A stretch of 64,000 bases of DNA from Hyalella azteca (GCF_000764305.2 NW_025945035.1:82244-146243); one strand, 5' to 3'; counted from the first letter of the stretch, positions 43,822 through 57,400 are shown. The notes: generated by a model not told the origin, from the letters alone. Translations and numbers: made by a program.

Positions 43822-43965
43822 GAAGGCCGCGGATGTGACGGTCCAGCTGCCGTACAAGACGTCGTCCCGCCGCCGTGCGAACAGCGGCAGCGGACGCGCC
43901 TCCGACGCCAGCGATCCGCAGTTGGGGCACCGCCGCCGCCCGCCGCCCGCCCCTGCACGCGGCAT
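43822..43965. CDS. GC-rich exon candidate, strand ambiguous
   Basis: A GC island in AT-rich surroundings, with splice-like borders both ways. Plus: acceptor GGCACTGTCAG, then KAADVTVQLPYKTSSRRR and an Arg/Pro-rich end. Minus: acceptor CGCGTGCAG to donor GGGCAG|GTGGGG, open in more than one frame (one reads VRTAAGRRLVRQLDRHIRGL). Composition argues for an exon, but strand and frame are not settled. Confidence 0.4.
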
Positions 43966-43989
43966 GAGTTGCCGGGATTTGTGGAGAAT

Positions 43990-44450
43990 TTAAATTTGGT
44001 GGATTATTTTGTGTATTTTGTCGGTAAATTGCAATGCGGTGAGTTATGTTGGCAATTTTTCCTTAATTTAAGATGCCTTGGATTATGTTGAAAATTTTAT
44101 CCGTATTTCATGATGCAGTGGATTATGTTGGGAGTTTTGTCCGTAACTTAAAACGCGGTGGATTATGTTGGGAAATTTTTCCGCAATTTAAAATGCTAAG
44201 GATTATGTTGGGAATTTTGTCCACAATTAAAGTTGCCATGTGTTATGTTGGGAATTTTTTCCGTAATTTAAGAAGCCGTAAGTTATGTTGTGAATTTTGT
44301 CCACAATTAAAGTTGCCGCGAGTTATGTTGGGTTATTTTGTCCGTAATTAAAGTTGCTGTGGGTTATGTTGGGAACTTTGTCCGTAATTAAAGTTGCCGT
44401 AAGTAATGTTGGGAATTTTGTCCGTAATTGAAGTTGTCGTGGAATAAATT
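43990..44450. repeat. About 40-bp minisatellite, about 10 copies, some with donor-like GTGAGT
   Basis: Units of GTTATGTTGGGAATTTTGTC and CGTAATTAAAGTTGCC. Several junctions read GCG|GTGAGT, GCC|GTAAGT or GCC|GTGAGT; others have mutated to GTGGAT. It starts just beside the GC-rich exon candidate. Confidence 0.85.
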
Positions 44451-44454
44451 TTTA

Positions 44455-45690
44455 AGTAAATTAATATTAGGTGATTTATGTTTGGAATTTTGTCAGTTAT
44501 TAAGAATTCGGTTCGTTATTCTAGACAAAATCTGTAATGTTACAGGATGCTGACTCATAAGGTGATTACTGGCCTCACGTTGTGCCTTAGGATGTCTAAT
44601 GCTATAGAGTTCAGGAAAACAATAGACAGTGATGTCTCCACCTCCCCTACAACCATCCCAATATCCTCCAATTCATTTGATCTTTGGCATTTTATATTAT
44701 TTATTCATTAAAATAAGGAATAAGTACATAAATAGAAAACAGCGGTTCCATAAAAATAAATACCGGTGCAAAAACAGGTGTCCATTTAACTTTGAATGAT
44801 ATAACAGTTCGCCAGTTTCAACCCAGTTTTAGAAGCAAAAATAGAATAAAACATGACGAACCTAATGAGTGCCATAAATCCATATATAAAATGTCCCATA
44901 GGAAAATTTTAAGAATATTTAGTTAGTGAATCCTTTCATAGGATCTAATTTGCAGTGTCTACACTGAAAATTGAACTCTTACTTTAATTTTATACAATTA
45001 CTTAACATGTCTTTGTATATCAGGAAAGGAAACCTGTAGGACACTAGTACGCAAATCATACTTTCTTGCAGGATTATTAAAAGGGTTTCCCTCAATAATA
45101 TTAATTAGAAATTTGTTAGATTATTTGGATCCTTGCTTAGTTTCAAATTTATTTGGTTATAACAAGGAATCAGCGTGTATCTGAAATGCTATGAGTTGAA
45201 AATTTTTAACGTAATTTGAAATTTACCGTCAAATTAATTAATTATAATAAAATTTCTGTCAATAATGAATAATAAAAGCTCATTAAAGGCATTGAATTTT
45301 TTCCTCTGTAGATGAGGATTGTAACAATGAACATGTCGTCCTTCAATAAACAGTGTTTTTCGCTGTAGTACTGTAATGAGTTTAAAGAGACGCATTCGGT
45401 AACGGGAGTCTCGGACGCAGTGCAGTTTCCTCTGCTGGCCTTATATGTGATCTTTTTACTGTTTAGTTTTTACGAAATTGAAAAATAATTAAATTCTATG
45501 TAATTGAGTAAAATATTTTGTGATGGCTTAATACATCATCGAATTTATTAAGTAGGTCATTATTTTAAGATGTATCAATTAGAAGGCAAAACTGAGTGCG
45601 TTTTGCAACCATTGTGAAGACAATGAGGAAGTCCAGGCTATATTGTCCACAAATATTATACGGAAATATTTAATTTATTATATGCAATAT
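44455..45690. other. No gene recognised
   Basis: AT-rich spacer with no exon signals I can support. Confidence 0.45.
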
Positions 45691-45779
45691 GCGACGTTGG
45701 AACTTTGAAGGCATCTCGTACGAGGCGCTCTTCACAACGAAGAACGTGCAAGATGATAACCAACTTATGACAGATGGTG

Positions 45780-46170
45780 CCATGGAACCAGCTGCTGCAA
45801 CACCACCAACCAGCTGCTGCTGGTGCAACACCACCAACCAGTTGCTACTGGTGCAACACCACCAACCAGCTGCTGCTGGTGCAACACCACCAACCAGCTG
45901 CAGCTGGTGCAACACCACCAACCAGTTGCTACTGGTGCAACACCACCAACCAGCTACTGCTGGTGCAACACCACCTACCAGCTGCTACTGGTGCAACACC
46001 ACCAACCAGCTACTGCTGGTGCAACACCACCAACCAGCTGCTGCTGGTGCAACACCACCAACCAGCTGCTGCTGGTGCAACACCACCAACCAGCTACTGC
46101 TGGTGCAACACCACCTACCAGCTGCCGCTGGTGCAACACCACCAACCAGCTGCTGCTGGTGCAACACCCA
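45780..46170. repeat. 28-bp minisatellite, about 14 copies
   Basis: Units of CCAACCAGCTGCTGCTGGTG and CAACACCA. The minus strand gives CAGCTG|GTTGGT, a weak donor, in each unit. The array adjoins the exon candidate at 46.17 kb. Confidence 0.9.
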
Positions 46171-46172
46171 AC

Positions 46173-46269
46173 CTTCCTCCTGCAGCGGCGCCTCCCCAGC
46201 AGCGTCCCCCTGAGGGCTCGGCAGGACGACGAGGGGCAGCGAGTACACGCGAGGGTTGCCCACGCCCTC
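46173..46269 (-). CDS. Exon candidate, strand ambiguous
   Basis: Minus: acceptor CTCACTCGCCCGGCAG, then VGNPRVYSLPLVVLPSPQGD and GEAPLQEEG to a GAAG|GTTGGG donor. Its hydrophobic VYSLPLVVLP could suit the last beta-strands of an XYLT-type C-terminal domain, but XYLT already has a stop upstream at 48361. Plus: acceptor CCTTCCTCCTGCAG at 46185, then 33 codons to a TGA. Both are GC-rich and plausible. Confidence 0.35.
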
Positions 46270-46554
46270 CTGCCGGGCGAGTGAGGGCAGAGAACGAGGG
46301 AAGAATTTATTGCATGTTTTCTTGTTATATAGATATTCATTTTTTACGTCTGACAAATTATTCTCCTTCTTTGAGACAAAAAATTCCATTTGGACAAAAA
46401 ATAATAATATATAAAGATAAACTTATAACTTATATAATGCAAATTAGCTGAATATATAAACATATAAATGAATGGTTTGACTCTTTTGTGTTGATGTATA
46501 TATTGTATCGTTAAATGATAGTGCTGACGATGATAAAGCTAACGATAAACCACA

Positions 46555-47260
46555 TACTGTCGTAACACGCACCCGCTCAAGTCGTAGAGTGTAGGCGCCT
46601 TGTAACACGCACCTGTTCAAGTCGTAGAGTGTAGGCTCCTTGTAACTCGCACCCGCTCAAGTAGTGTAGGCGCCTTGTAACACGCACCTGCTAAAGTCGT
46701 AGAGTGTAGGCTCCTTGTAACTCGCACCCGCTCAAGTCGTAGAGTGTAGGCGCCTTGTCGTAACACGCACCTGTTCAAGTCGTAGAGTGTAGGCGCCTTG
46801 TAACACGCACCTGTTCAAGTCGAAGAGTGTAGGCGCCTTGCCGTAACACGCACCTGTTCAAGTCGTAGAGTGTAGGCGCCTTGTAACACGCACCTGTTCA
46901 AGTCGTAGAGTGTAGACTCCTTGTCGTAACACGCACCTGTTCAAGTCGTAAAGTGTAGGCACCTTGTCGTAACACGCACCTGTTCAAGTCGTAGAGTGTA
47001 GGGCCTTGTAACACGCACCTGTTCAAGTCGTAGAGTGTAGGCGCCTTGTAACACGCACCTGTTCAAGTCGTAGAGTGTAGACTCCTTTTCGTAACACGCA
47101 CCTGTTCAAGTCGTAGAGTGTAGGCGCCTTGTCGTAACACGCACCTGTTCAAGTCGTAGAGTGTAGACTCCTTGTCGTAACACGCACCTGTTCAAGTCGT
47201 AGAGTGTAGGCGCCTTGTAACACGCACCTGTTCAAGTATTAGAGTGTAGGCGCCTTGTAA
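46555..47260. repeat. 40/43-bp minisatellite carrying a splice donor (-), about 17 copies
   Basis: The minus-strand unit reads AAGGCGCCTACACTCTACGA, then CTTGAACAG|GTGCGTGTTACG. The exon-like half translates as KAPTLYDLN plus two bases, and the donor CAG|GTGCGT is kept in nearly all copies (a few have GCGG|GTGCGT). By analogy with OMT, TMC and XYLT it should mark the end of a real minus-strand exon, but the upstream flank is hidden by an N. Confidence 0.88.
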
Positions 47261-47261
47261 N
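47261..47261. other. Single N at a satellite-to-satellite switch
   Basis: One N separates the 40/43-bp donor array from a different 26-bp array, the same configuration as at 18178. Confidence 0.8.
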
Positions 47262-47540
47262 CATTATTGTGATGAGCCAATACGAGCCAATATTGTGATG
47301 AGCCAATACGAGCCAATATTGTGATGAGCCAATACGAGCTAATATTGTTATGAGCCAATAAGAGCCAATATTGTGATGAGCCAATACGAGCCAATAATAT
47401 GATGAGCCAATACGAGCCAATGAGATGAGCCAATACGAGCCAATATTGAGATGAGCCAATACGAGCCAATATTGTGATGAGACAATACGAGCCAATATTG
47501 AGATGGGACAATACGAGCCAATATTGTGATGAGCCAATAA
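47262..47540. repeat. 26-bp minisatellite, about 10 copies
   Basis: Units of ATTGTGATGAGCCAATACGA and GCCAAT with small length variants. Confidence 0.9.
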
Positions 47541-47544
47541 GAGA

Positions 47545-48355
47545 CCTCAAGTTCAAATGACCAGACGCCATGATAAATTCTTCGTACAATAATAATAATA
47601 ATAATAATTATATGCCAACATCTCCATGCGGTCACAATATTTTGAGGCAGCAATGGTGCAGAACTCTAGTATTTAAGTGACAAGGAAAGGTGAGAGAAAG
47701 GCCTGCCGCTAATGTCACGGTTAAGCTCTGCTGCATTGTCAGCCGTATTCAGAATACTTGCATTCACTTTTTCGTTTTCATTTTCTTCGCTACCATCGTT
47801 GACAGCATTGATATTATTCTCAGTATTGTGCGACTAAATTATCATTTATTGTTGACACGTTGTTTCGAGCCTCACAGGCTGATGTGAATACGCATAGCAG
47901 ACCTCATAATTACAGACCAATTTACCACGCCCAACAGCGTGCCTCTCACAAGCCCAGGTGAGCATAAATAGCCTCTCTTGTTTTAAGCACATACCTATTA
48001 CAATCAGGAATAACAGTGAATAACATTTTAACAGTGAATCCTAGCGTAAAATTAAATCTCACAATATCCGTGAGGGTAATTTCTCTATCTAAATTTAATT
48101 TGGACAAAAAATAATAATATATAAAGATAAACTTATAACAAATGCAAATTGGCTGAACATATAAAGCAATATCGGTTTGTGGTAATTAACTCTGTCAGAT
48201 AACAGCCTACTTCTCTGGAGCGAAGCCGATTTTTATTCCATTGTTCAGGCTTACAAGGACAGTGTTTCCACTTCGGAAAAAATTATCTCAATTGAGTTTT
48301 GAGTAATTTTTTTAAAGCGTTATTTCCTTATTCGAATAATTATATATTAAGACTA
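47545..48355. other. No gene recognised
   Basis: AT-rich spacer downstream of the XYLT stop. A minus-strand AATAAA near 48.23 kb could serve XYLT. A segment around GGACAAAAAATAATAATATA and AAGATAAACTTATAAC occurs here (about 48.1 kb) and at 46.39 kb, so a dispersed repeat is present. Confidence 0.45.
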
Positions 48356-48360
48356 ATGAT

Positions 48361-48499
48361 TTATCGTGAGTTTGACTTAACTGACAGGGTTGTTTGAGTG
48401 TAGTCTTGCACGGCGACCTGATAGCGCAGAGGTGCAGCAGTCACAGCTGTCATGTTCAGCTGCAGCAGATGTAGGGGCGCGCCAGCAGCTGTAACGCGT
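48361..48499 (-). CDS. XYLT: XYLT terminal exon (stop TAA)
   Basis: Acceptor TCCCGCTGCAACAG, then RVTAAGAPLHLLQLNMTAVT and APLRYQVAVQDYTQTTLSVK to a TAA at 48361-48363. It looks like amphipathic beta-strands. Compared with vertebrate enzymes the C-terminus seems short, so a further exon spliced from within (YQ|GTCGCC) cannot be excluded. Confidence 0.65.
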
Positions 48500-51400
48500 C
48501 TGTTGCAGCGGGACATTTCATGAACATGTTCACTTGCGATGATAGTGATGATGATAATGATGATAATGATATGCAAATTAACAAGTTTGTGTGGCATGTG
48601 TGGTATATGTGGCATGTGTGGCATGTATGACAGCTGTGGTCACGCTTGCCACCAGTAAACACTTTGCCACAAAAATGCGCCACATAAAAAAGTTTTTCAA
48701 AGAAAGCTACACGACGTATTATTATTGATATAATTATTTATTATTATTAGCATTATTATTGTTGCCAGTACATTAATCGTGGCATTAATTGTACCCACAA
48801 TAGAGCTACTCGCCTCCTGGCACACTCCTCGTTGACGCTGCGTGTGGTGACGTGTAGCCATAACTCCACGTAAATGTTGGTGACAGGAGCTGGCCGAGAT
48901 GACAGCGGCAAGTTGACGGACGACTGAGGCGGCACGGCTCCCTGTCAACAGGTGACAGATGGCAACAGTCTTAACAAGGACAAAGTTGTTAAGAGTTGCC
49001 CGAGATATTTTGCTGTCGACAATGTTCATTTAAAATAACTACGGTCAGTCGGTCACTCTATAAAATAACGACTGTCATTCTATAAAATAACCACGGCTAC
49101 TCTATAAACGCAACGCTAAATAAGTATATAAAATTTAATGCTTTAACATTTTTTTGCGGTGCAGCTGTTATTGGAAATTTGCATCAGATAAAAAGCTCTA
49201 AATAATTGGTCCATTGTTAGCTTGATTTTTAATATTATTAAATATCGCTGTCCAGATGGCTCACCTCACTGTCCAGATGGCTCACCTCGCTGTCCAGATG
49301 GCTCACCTCGCTGTCCAGATGGCTCACCTCGATGTCCAGATGGCTCACCTCGCTGTCCAGATGGCTCACCTCGCTGTCCAGATGGCCTCGCTGTCAAGAT
49401 GGCTCACATCGCTGTCCAGATGGCTCACCTCGCTGTCCAGATGGCGCAGGCTGAGGGCGTTGGCTGGCCAGGTGGTAACGCGTAAGGCTCTCAGGTGACC
49501 GTCAGGGTAACATGCGAACATCTTCTGCGGTATGATGCGGCTCCGCGCACGCAAAATCTTACCCTAGGACATTTATTAGGAACAACTCAAGTATTGTGAC
49601 TCGTATAATTTATACATAATACATAGCATTAATTAGGAATTGTTCTGCCACATTGTCTTCTGGGGTATGATGCGACTCCGCGCACGCATAATCTTACCCT
49701 AGGACATTTATTAGGAGTAACTCAAGTATTGTGACTAGCATTATCAATAAATAACATTCATTAAGAATTGTTCTGCTACTATACCTCCCCTGGTGATGTC
49801 TGGTGCCATTGTACGATAATAAATAGTGAAAGTACTATGTATAGTGCTTTCTTGTATAACATTCATAACGAATATATGTTCATAACAATAACATTCATTA
49901 AGAATTGTTCTGCTACTATACCTCCCCTGGTGTTCTCTGGTGCCATTGTACGACAATAAATAGGGAAACCACTATGTATAGCATAACATTCATTAAGAAT
50001 TGTGCTGCCACTATACCTCCTTTTGTGTTTTCTGGTGCTATTGTACGACAATAAATAGTAAAACCTTCTTACAGTGAAGCAGCATCGAGATATTCGGTCC
50101 TTGGCGGCTGCCAAATCACTACAAAAACAATGGCACTGCCACATCAACTATAGTTTCTCCGAGACACAGTCTATAGTGCCACAAGTTTATGGCCCGAGGC
50201 CACTGTGCCGTAATTTGTGATTGCATAGCGCCAGTATATGGCGCCACCGCGCCGTTTATTTATTGTCGATGGGAACAAAAAAAACTTCTAGAAGTCGAGT
50301 CTACTTCTCTCAAAAAACTTTGTCTAGGCTCGACTAGGAAGTCGAGCCTACAGGCAAGGGATGTCAAGATGACAGTTCGAAAATTACGAAGCTCATTTTC
50401 TGGATTGCCGCTACCAATTGGCTTAGTGAAACTGGCTGAGTGGCACTGACTGAGTGGTATTGACTGAATAACACTGACTGAGTGGCACTGACTGAGTGGT
50501 ATTGACTGAATAACACTGACTGAGTGGCACTGGCTGAGTGGCACTGGCTGAGTGGCACTGGCTGAGTGGCACTGGCTGAGTGGCACTGGCTGAGTGGCAC
50601 TGGCTGAGTGGCACTGGCTGAGTGGAATTGACTGAGTGACACTGGCTGAGTGGTATTGACTGGATGACACTGACTGAGTGGCACTGGCTGAGTGGTATTG
50701 ACTGAATGGCACTGGCTGAGTGGCACTGGCTGAGCGGTATTGACTGAATGACACTGGCCGAGTGGCACTGGCTGAGTGGCACTGGCTGAGTGGCATTGAC
50801 TGAATGGCACTGGCTGAGTGGCACTGGCTGAGTGGCTTAATTTTATTTTACCCGCGGCCTGCGGACTGCGAACAAAAATCCCCGTCCTTGATTGAATTTC
50901 TGCGGCGGTGAATATGGGCAGATTTGGGCATAGGCCTGATTGCTGCTGGGACTGGATTGCTGCTTGGAATAGATTGCTGCTGCTGGGACTGGATTGCTGC
51001 TAGGAGCAGATTGCTGCTGGAGCTAGATTGCTGCTGGGATTGGATTGCTGCTGGGAACAGATTGCAGCTAGGACTGGATTGCTGCTTGGAATAGATTGCG
51101 GCAGGGACTTGATTGCTGCTAGTAACAGATTGCTGCAAGGATTAAATTTATGCTAGGAACAGATTGCTGCTGGGACTGGATTGCTGCTAGGAACAGATTG
51201 CTGCAAGGATTAAATTTATGCTAGGAACAGATTGCTGCTGGGACTGGATTGCTGCTTGAAATAGATTACCTGAAGGGATTAGATTTCTGCTAGGAACAGA
51301 TTACTGCAAAGAGTAAATTGCTGCTATGAATAGATTGTTTTTAGGGTTTAATTGATGCTAGGACGAGATTACTCCAAGGATTACATTGGTGCTAGGAACA

Positions 51401-54400
51401 GATCGCTGCAAGGATTAGATTGTTCCTAGGATTTACATTGGTGCTAGGAACAGATTGTGGCAAGGATTAGATTGCTACTAGGAACAATTACTTCTCATTC
51501 GCGTGGTTATTCCTATGCTATTTGCATGCGAGAACTGCTAAAAAACATGCCGATCAATGGACGATTAGTTGTCGATCAACGGATGATCAGCGGACGATTA
51601 GTTGACGATCAATGATCAATGGACGATTAGTTGATGATCAATAATCAATGGACGATTAGTTGACGATCAACGGGTGATCAACGGACGATTAGTTGACGAT
51701 TAATGATCAACGGACGATCAATGGACTGTCTGCATCGTCGATTTGGCCTTGAGAACTTAACTCGTATCTTATTTACTGAAATTCAGGTCTACTATTTAAT
51801 CGTTACGGAACTCTTATCATTTCGTAAGTGCAACTCGCGTAACTAAGAATTTTTTTCCTTAAAAGTTAGAGAAATGCCTCTAATAATAATAATTAACATT
51901 GATTTCCCCTCAGCACTGCAACACTGAGGGAAATTGGCTGAGGGTTGAGCCAATCAGGCGCTGTTGCCTTCTGCTGATGAGGCAAACAGTCTACTGTGTA
52001 CAGTCCTATGTATGTGTACAGTCACTGGCTGAGTAGATGTGCAGTCACTGGCAGTGTAGGTGTACAGTCTTTAATTTAACTACAGTCACTTGCTTGGCTT
52101 GTGTACAGTTACTGGTATAGCTTGTGTACAGTCACTTGCCTGGCTTGTGTTCAGTCACTAGCTGAGTAAATGTACAGTCACTGGCAGTGTAGGTGTACGG
52201 TCTTTAATTTAACTACAGTCACTCACTTGCTTGGCTTGTGTACAGTCACTTACTTGGCTTGTGTACAGTCATTTACTTGGCTTGTGTACAGTCATTTACT
52301 TGGCTTGTGCACAGTCATTTACTTATCTTGTGTACAGTCATTTACTTGGCTTGTGTGCAGTCATTTACTTGGCTTGTGTACAGTCATTTACTTGGCTTGT
52401 GCACAGTCACTTATTTAGCTAGTGTACAGTCACTTGCTCGGCTTGTGTACAGTCACTTATTTAGCTAGTGTACAGTCACTTGCTCGGCTTGTGTACAGTC
52501 ACTTATTTAGCTAGCGTACAGTCACTTGCTCGGCTTGTGCACAGTCACTTATTTAGCTTGCGTAAAGTCGTCACTTGTTTATCTCTAATTTCTAAGCTTC
52601 TTCAGTCATTCATTGAGCCACTGTGAGGGCTACTTTAGCGTCACTCTTACTAAGCTAGTCATACTAAGCCAGCCTACCTAAACCATTAAGACACGTGGCA
52701 CACTTAGGAAGCCTAACCTTAGTGCACATGCAGTTCCAGCAATATAGTTTACCCGAATCTATAATGAATTAAAGTTCTCGCCCGGGCACTCGTGTTTACA
52801 TATGTCTATTGCAGCTCTCAGTAACTGAGAAGCTCATTAATATTAAACTTGGAGAGGACCTCAGATGTAAGTACCCTGAGATCTCAATTATCGCGAGCCG
52901 CTAATTATACATGAGGTAATGAACAGGTACCCTCGTCTGCCCTCAGTTGCCTTAATCTCACTCTCTCCCTCAGTTACCCTCAGTTACCCTAAGTTACCCT
53001 CAGGTACCCTCAGTTACCCTCAGTTACCCTCAGTTACCCTCAGTTACCCTCAGTTACCCTCAGTTACCCTCAGTTACCCCAGTTACCCTCAGTTGCCCTT
53101 AGTTGCCCTCAGTTGCCTCAGTTGCCTTCATGTGCCCTAGGCTACATTCAATTACCCTCAGTAGCCTTCAGTTTCCCTCAGTTGCCCTCAGTTGCCCTCA
53201 GTTGCCCTCAGTTGCCCTCAGTTGCCCTCAGTTGCCCTCAGTTGCCCTCAGTTGCATTCATTCACACTCGAATATCTGGGGTAACATATAGGCCCATGAG
53301 GACCTTCAGTTGCCCTTATGGGCCCTTGGCTGCACTCAGTCACCCTCAGTTGCCTCAGTTACCCTCAGTTGCCTTCAGTTACCCTCAGTTGCCCCCTGTT
53401 ACCCTCAGTTGCCCTCAGTTACCCTCAGTTGCCCGCAGTTACCCTCAGTTACCCTCAGTAGCCCTCAGTTACCCTCAGTTGCCCTCAGTTACCCACAGTT
53501 GCCCCCAGTTACCCTCAGTTTCCCCCAGACACCCTCAGTTGCCCTCAATTGCCCTCAGTTGCCCCCTGTTACCCTCAGTTGCCCTCAGTTGCCCTCAATT
53601 GCCCTCAATTGCCCTCAGTTACCCTCAGTTGCCCCCAGTTACCCTCAGTTGCCCTCAATTACCCTCAGTTGCCCCCTGTTACCCTCAGTTGCCCTCAGTT
53701 ACCCTCAGTTGCCCCCAGTTACCCTCAGTTGCCCTCAGTTACCCTCAGTTACCCTCAGTTGCCCCCAGTTACCCTCAGTTGCCCTCAGTTACCCTCAGTT
53801 GCCCCCAGTTACCCTCAGTTGCCCTCAGTTACCCTCAGTTGCCCTCAATTGCCCTCAGTTGCCCCCTGTTACCCTCAGTAGCCCTCAGTTGCCCTCATTT
53901 GCCCTACCCTATAAAGCCACTCCTCAACATCGCCACCCCCGATCAGCTCAGAGCCTGCGTACCGTGCAGGAGAGCGACGCTGAGCCGGGATTTTCAGTCA
54001 TCTGAGCACAGAAGTAAAGCTGAATTTGTTAACATAAAAGCCCGAGATAATCCGCCTTAAGAGCGCGACTCACGTCGCTCAGAGGCAGCGAGAAGTCCAA
54101 GACGGCGGAGAAATGCTGTACCATCTTGTAGCCGAGCTGGTAGGGCAGGTCGCAGCAGGGGTGAGGGCTCTCTAGCTGCGGCAAAAACTGCGCAGTGAAA
54201 GTAAACGGGTAATGTTTACTATTCCCTTATGGTTTTTAATGAGCTATTAGCTAAAAATAACTATTATATAATATATAATTTTAAGCAAAATTTAATTAAT
54301 TATTACCAAATAATTAATTATTTATTACCTAATAATTTAATTAATTATCACCTAATAATTTAATTGATTATTACCTAATTATTTAATTAAATTTAATTAT

Positions 54401-57400
54401 TAGGTAAAAAATATTATTTTCTAAATTCATAGCTAAAAATAATCACATAATATATGTCCTAGAATGTAGTTGATTATAAAATTATAAGAAACATAACAAA
54501 AATTTACAATAGTAATTAAACTTTAACATAAAGTTCTGCCGTCATTGACAAACAATTCGCCACCGTCAAATACACGCGATTTATCTAACACCGTTGAATA
54601 AGAAACTCCTGGTTTACTTTAAAAACGATAGCACTTTCCCTTGGTATTCCAACACAAAAAATGACCATTATTACATACATTCCAGAATAAATTAGCAAGT
54701 TCCTTACCTTAACTATAATTAACTAGAATTACCTTAACTATAACTAAAGAATCACGCGTAAAATAAATTAATCTTATTTAATAACTTCAATAATAACAAT
54801 CATCTTCTTGACTGACAATGCCATCTGTTGATGATGAATGCAATTCATGTAGAGGGTAATTTTTCAGATATGAATGATCTAGCGGGATTATGAAATGATG
54901 TCAATTTCATATCGTTTAATTATCACGAAAGAGAGTCATTTAAAGATACAGTAATATCGATTGAATGTTGGCATTGTATCACACAGTAAATCAATACAAA
55001 ATGTCTTTCAGGTTTTCATATTTAAAGTTTCAATTTTTTCTATAATTTATGTATAAAAGTTTCAATTTTTCCTATAATTTCAATTAATAAATTTTCCCAA
55101 TGTATTGCTATAAGGGCTAATGAATATTCACTGAATTCATAAATTCATACAAATTCATCAAAATTATTGACGATTAAATACAATTCAATAAAACGAGACG
55201 AAGAACTACGAACCCGTAGCTTGTAGTCTGCGGATCCGTCCCACAACAACGTTTTATCCAACTGTCCTTGAAGGATTAATTTATCCAAGGACATCCTGAC
55301 CATCTGTCTGATGAGGCTGTGACTGACGTGTCGCAGGATGTCTTCATAATATCCTTGTCTCTGGTGATGGGCGACCTTGTCTCGAGTTGCTTCAGTGGCA
55401 GGAGGAAGAGTGGATGAAGAAGAGGAATTGAAAGAAGTGTTGAATTTCCTGGCAAAGAAATATCGGTGAGAAGCTTCCCGCAGCGCAGGCCAGTCTGAGG
55501 ATTCAATCGTGCTTGGACCCTGGCAGAGAGGAAAGATATTGATATGTTAGGCTGATGTACAGTGGACTATTGGTGGAAGATACTGAAATGTTAGGATGAT
55601 CAACCGTGGACTTTTGGTGAGAGATACTGAAATGTTAAGCTGATTATCAGTGTACTTTTGATAAGAGTTACTGAAATGTTAGGCTGATCAACCGTGAACT
55701 TTTGAGGGGAGAAATACTGATATGTTAGACTAATCTTCCGTGGACTTTAGGTGAGTTATACCGAAATGTTCGGCTGATTTACCGTCAACATCTGGTGAGA
55801 AATAGCGAAATGTTAGGCTAATTAACCGTGGACTATTGGTGAACGATACTGAAATGTTATGTTGACGTACCGTGAACTATTGATGAAAGATACTAAAATG
55901 TTAGGCTGATTTACCGTAGATCATTGGTGAGAGAAACTGAAAAGTTAAGCTGATTTACAGTGTTTCATTGGTGGAAGATACTGAAATGTTAGGCTGATTT
56001 ACCGTGGACTATTAGTGAGAGATACTGAAAGGTCAGGCTGATTTACCGTGGACTATTGTGAGAAATACCGACATGAAGGCATTATTTTCGGGATAGCGAT
56101 ATGAGCATTTATTATTATAAAAGATAATGCATCTTTTAAAATAGAGGTAAATAAATTGTATGAATTTATTGACAAAATATGCAAAAATGCAGGAAATTAT
56201 TATATAAATCAATCGAAATTTAGAAACGAGATGGAACTCGAATGTTGTTTTCATTTCACATATAAACATTGCTGCACCAAGTGGAGATCAACATGACCTG
56301 AGCTCCAGCAGCGGAGTGCATGCTGACCAGCGGGCACCCACCTGGCCACAGAAGTCGGCCTCGTGAGTGTGCCTGCAGAGCTGCAGCGCTGACCGCTTCT
56401 GGTAAGCTTTGAGCCAATGAAGGGAGACGTTCAGCGTCCTGTTCCTGTTGGCAGAAACTACAATCAAGGTTTAATTACAGGGCATCTTCGTTAATTATCT
56501 TGAGAAATTTAAAAGCACTTACATTAAAGAGCGAATCCTGTTCCTGTTGCCAGAAATAACACTAAAGGTTCTATTACAGGGCAACTTTGTTAATTATTTT
56601 AAGAAATTTAAAAGCACTTACGTGAAAGGACAAAATTTTGTCAGTGTTAAAGAATGAAAAAAATATAACAAATAGACAAAATAAAATAATGCATAAGAAT
56701 ATCATACATAACTGTAGCTGCATATGCAGTTAAAATAGTCATAATTCGATATAAAATTATGACTCGGGATTGTCGAAGTGAAAACTCCTGAGTGATGCAA
56801 TGTAGTTTTTGAAATGTTATACTTTGCGAGGAAAAATTCGGGTGCAGGGGGCAATATTCTTACTAATAAAGTGACGATATCAAATAATTGGTAGAGTGAA
56901 ATAGAGGATGGCAGAGTGAGGGTAGCTCATAATTTGGCAGTGAGGGAAAGAATGGTAGAGTGAGGCTAGCCAATAATTGGTAGAGTAAAATAGAAGATGG
57001 TAGAGTGAAGGTTGCTTAAAATTAGCAGGGTGAAAGAGAATATGGTAGAGTGAAGGTAGCTCAAAATTAGCAGAGTGAAAGAGAGGATGGTAGAGTGAAG
57101 GTAGCTCAAAATTAGCAGTGTGAAAAAGAGGATGGTAGAGTGAAAATAGCTCAAAATTAGCAGACTGAAAGAGAGGATGGTAGAGTGAAGGTAGCTCAAA
57201 AGCAGAGTGAAAGAGAGGATGGTAGAGTGAAGGTAGCTCAAAATTAGCAGAGTGAAAAAGAGGATGGTAGAGTGAAAATAGCTCAAAATTAGCAGACTGA
57301 AAGAGAGGATGGTAGAGTGAGGGTAGCTCAAAAGTAGCAGAATGAAAGAGAGGATGGTAGAGTGAAGGTAGCTCAAAATTAGCAGAGTGAAAAAGAAGAT

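Noticed and set aside
53113..54060. Plus-strand open frames up to 315 codons, Pro/Ser/Leu-rich
   Set aside because: They arise from a 10-bp satellite that is open in all frames; the right end overlaps a minus-strand XYLT intron.
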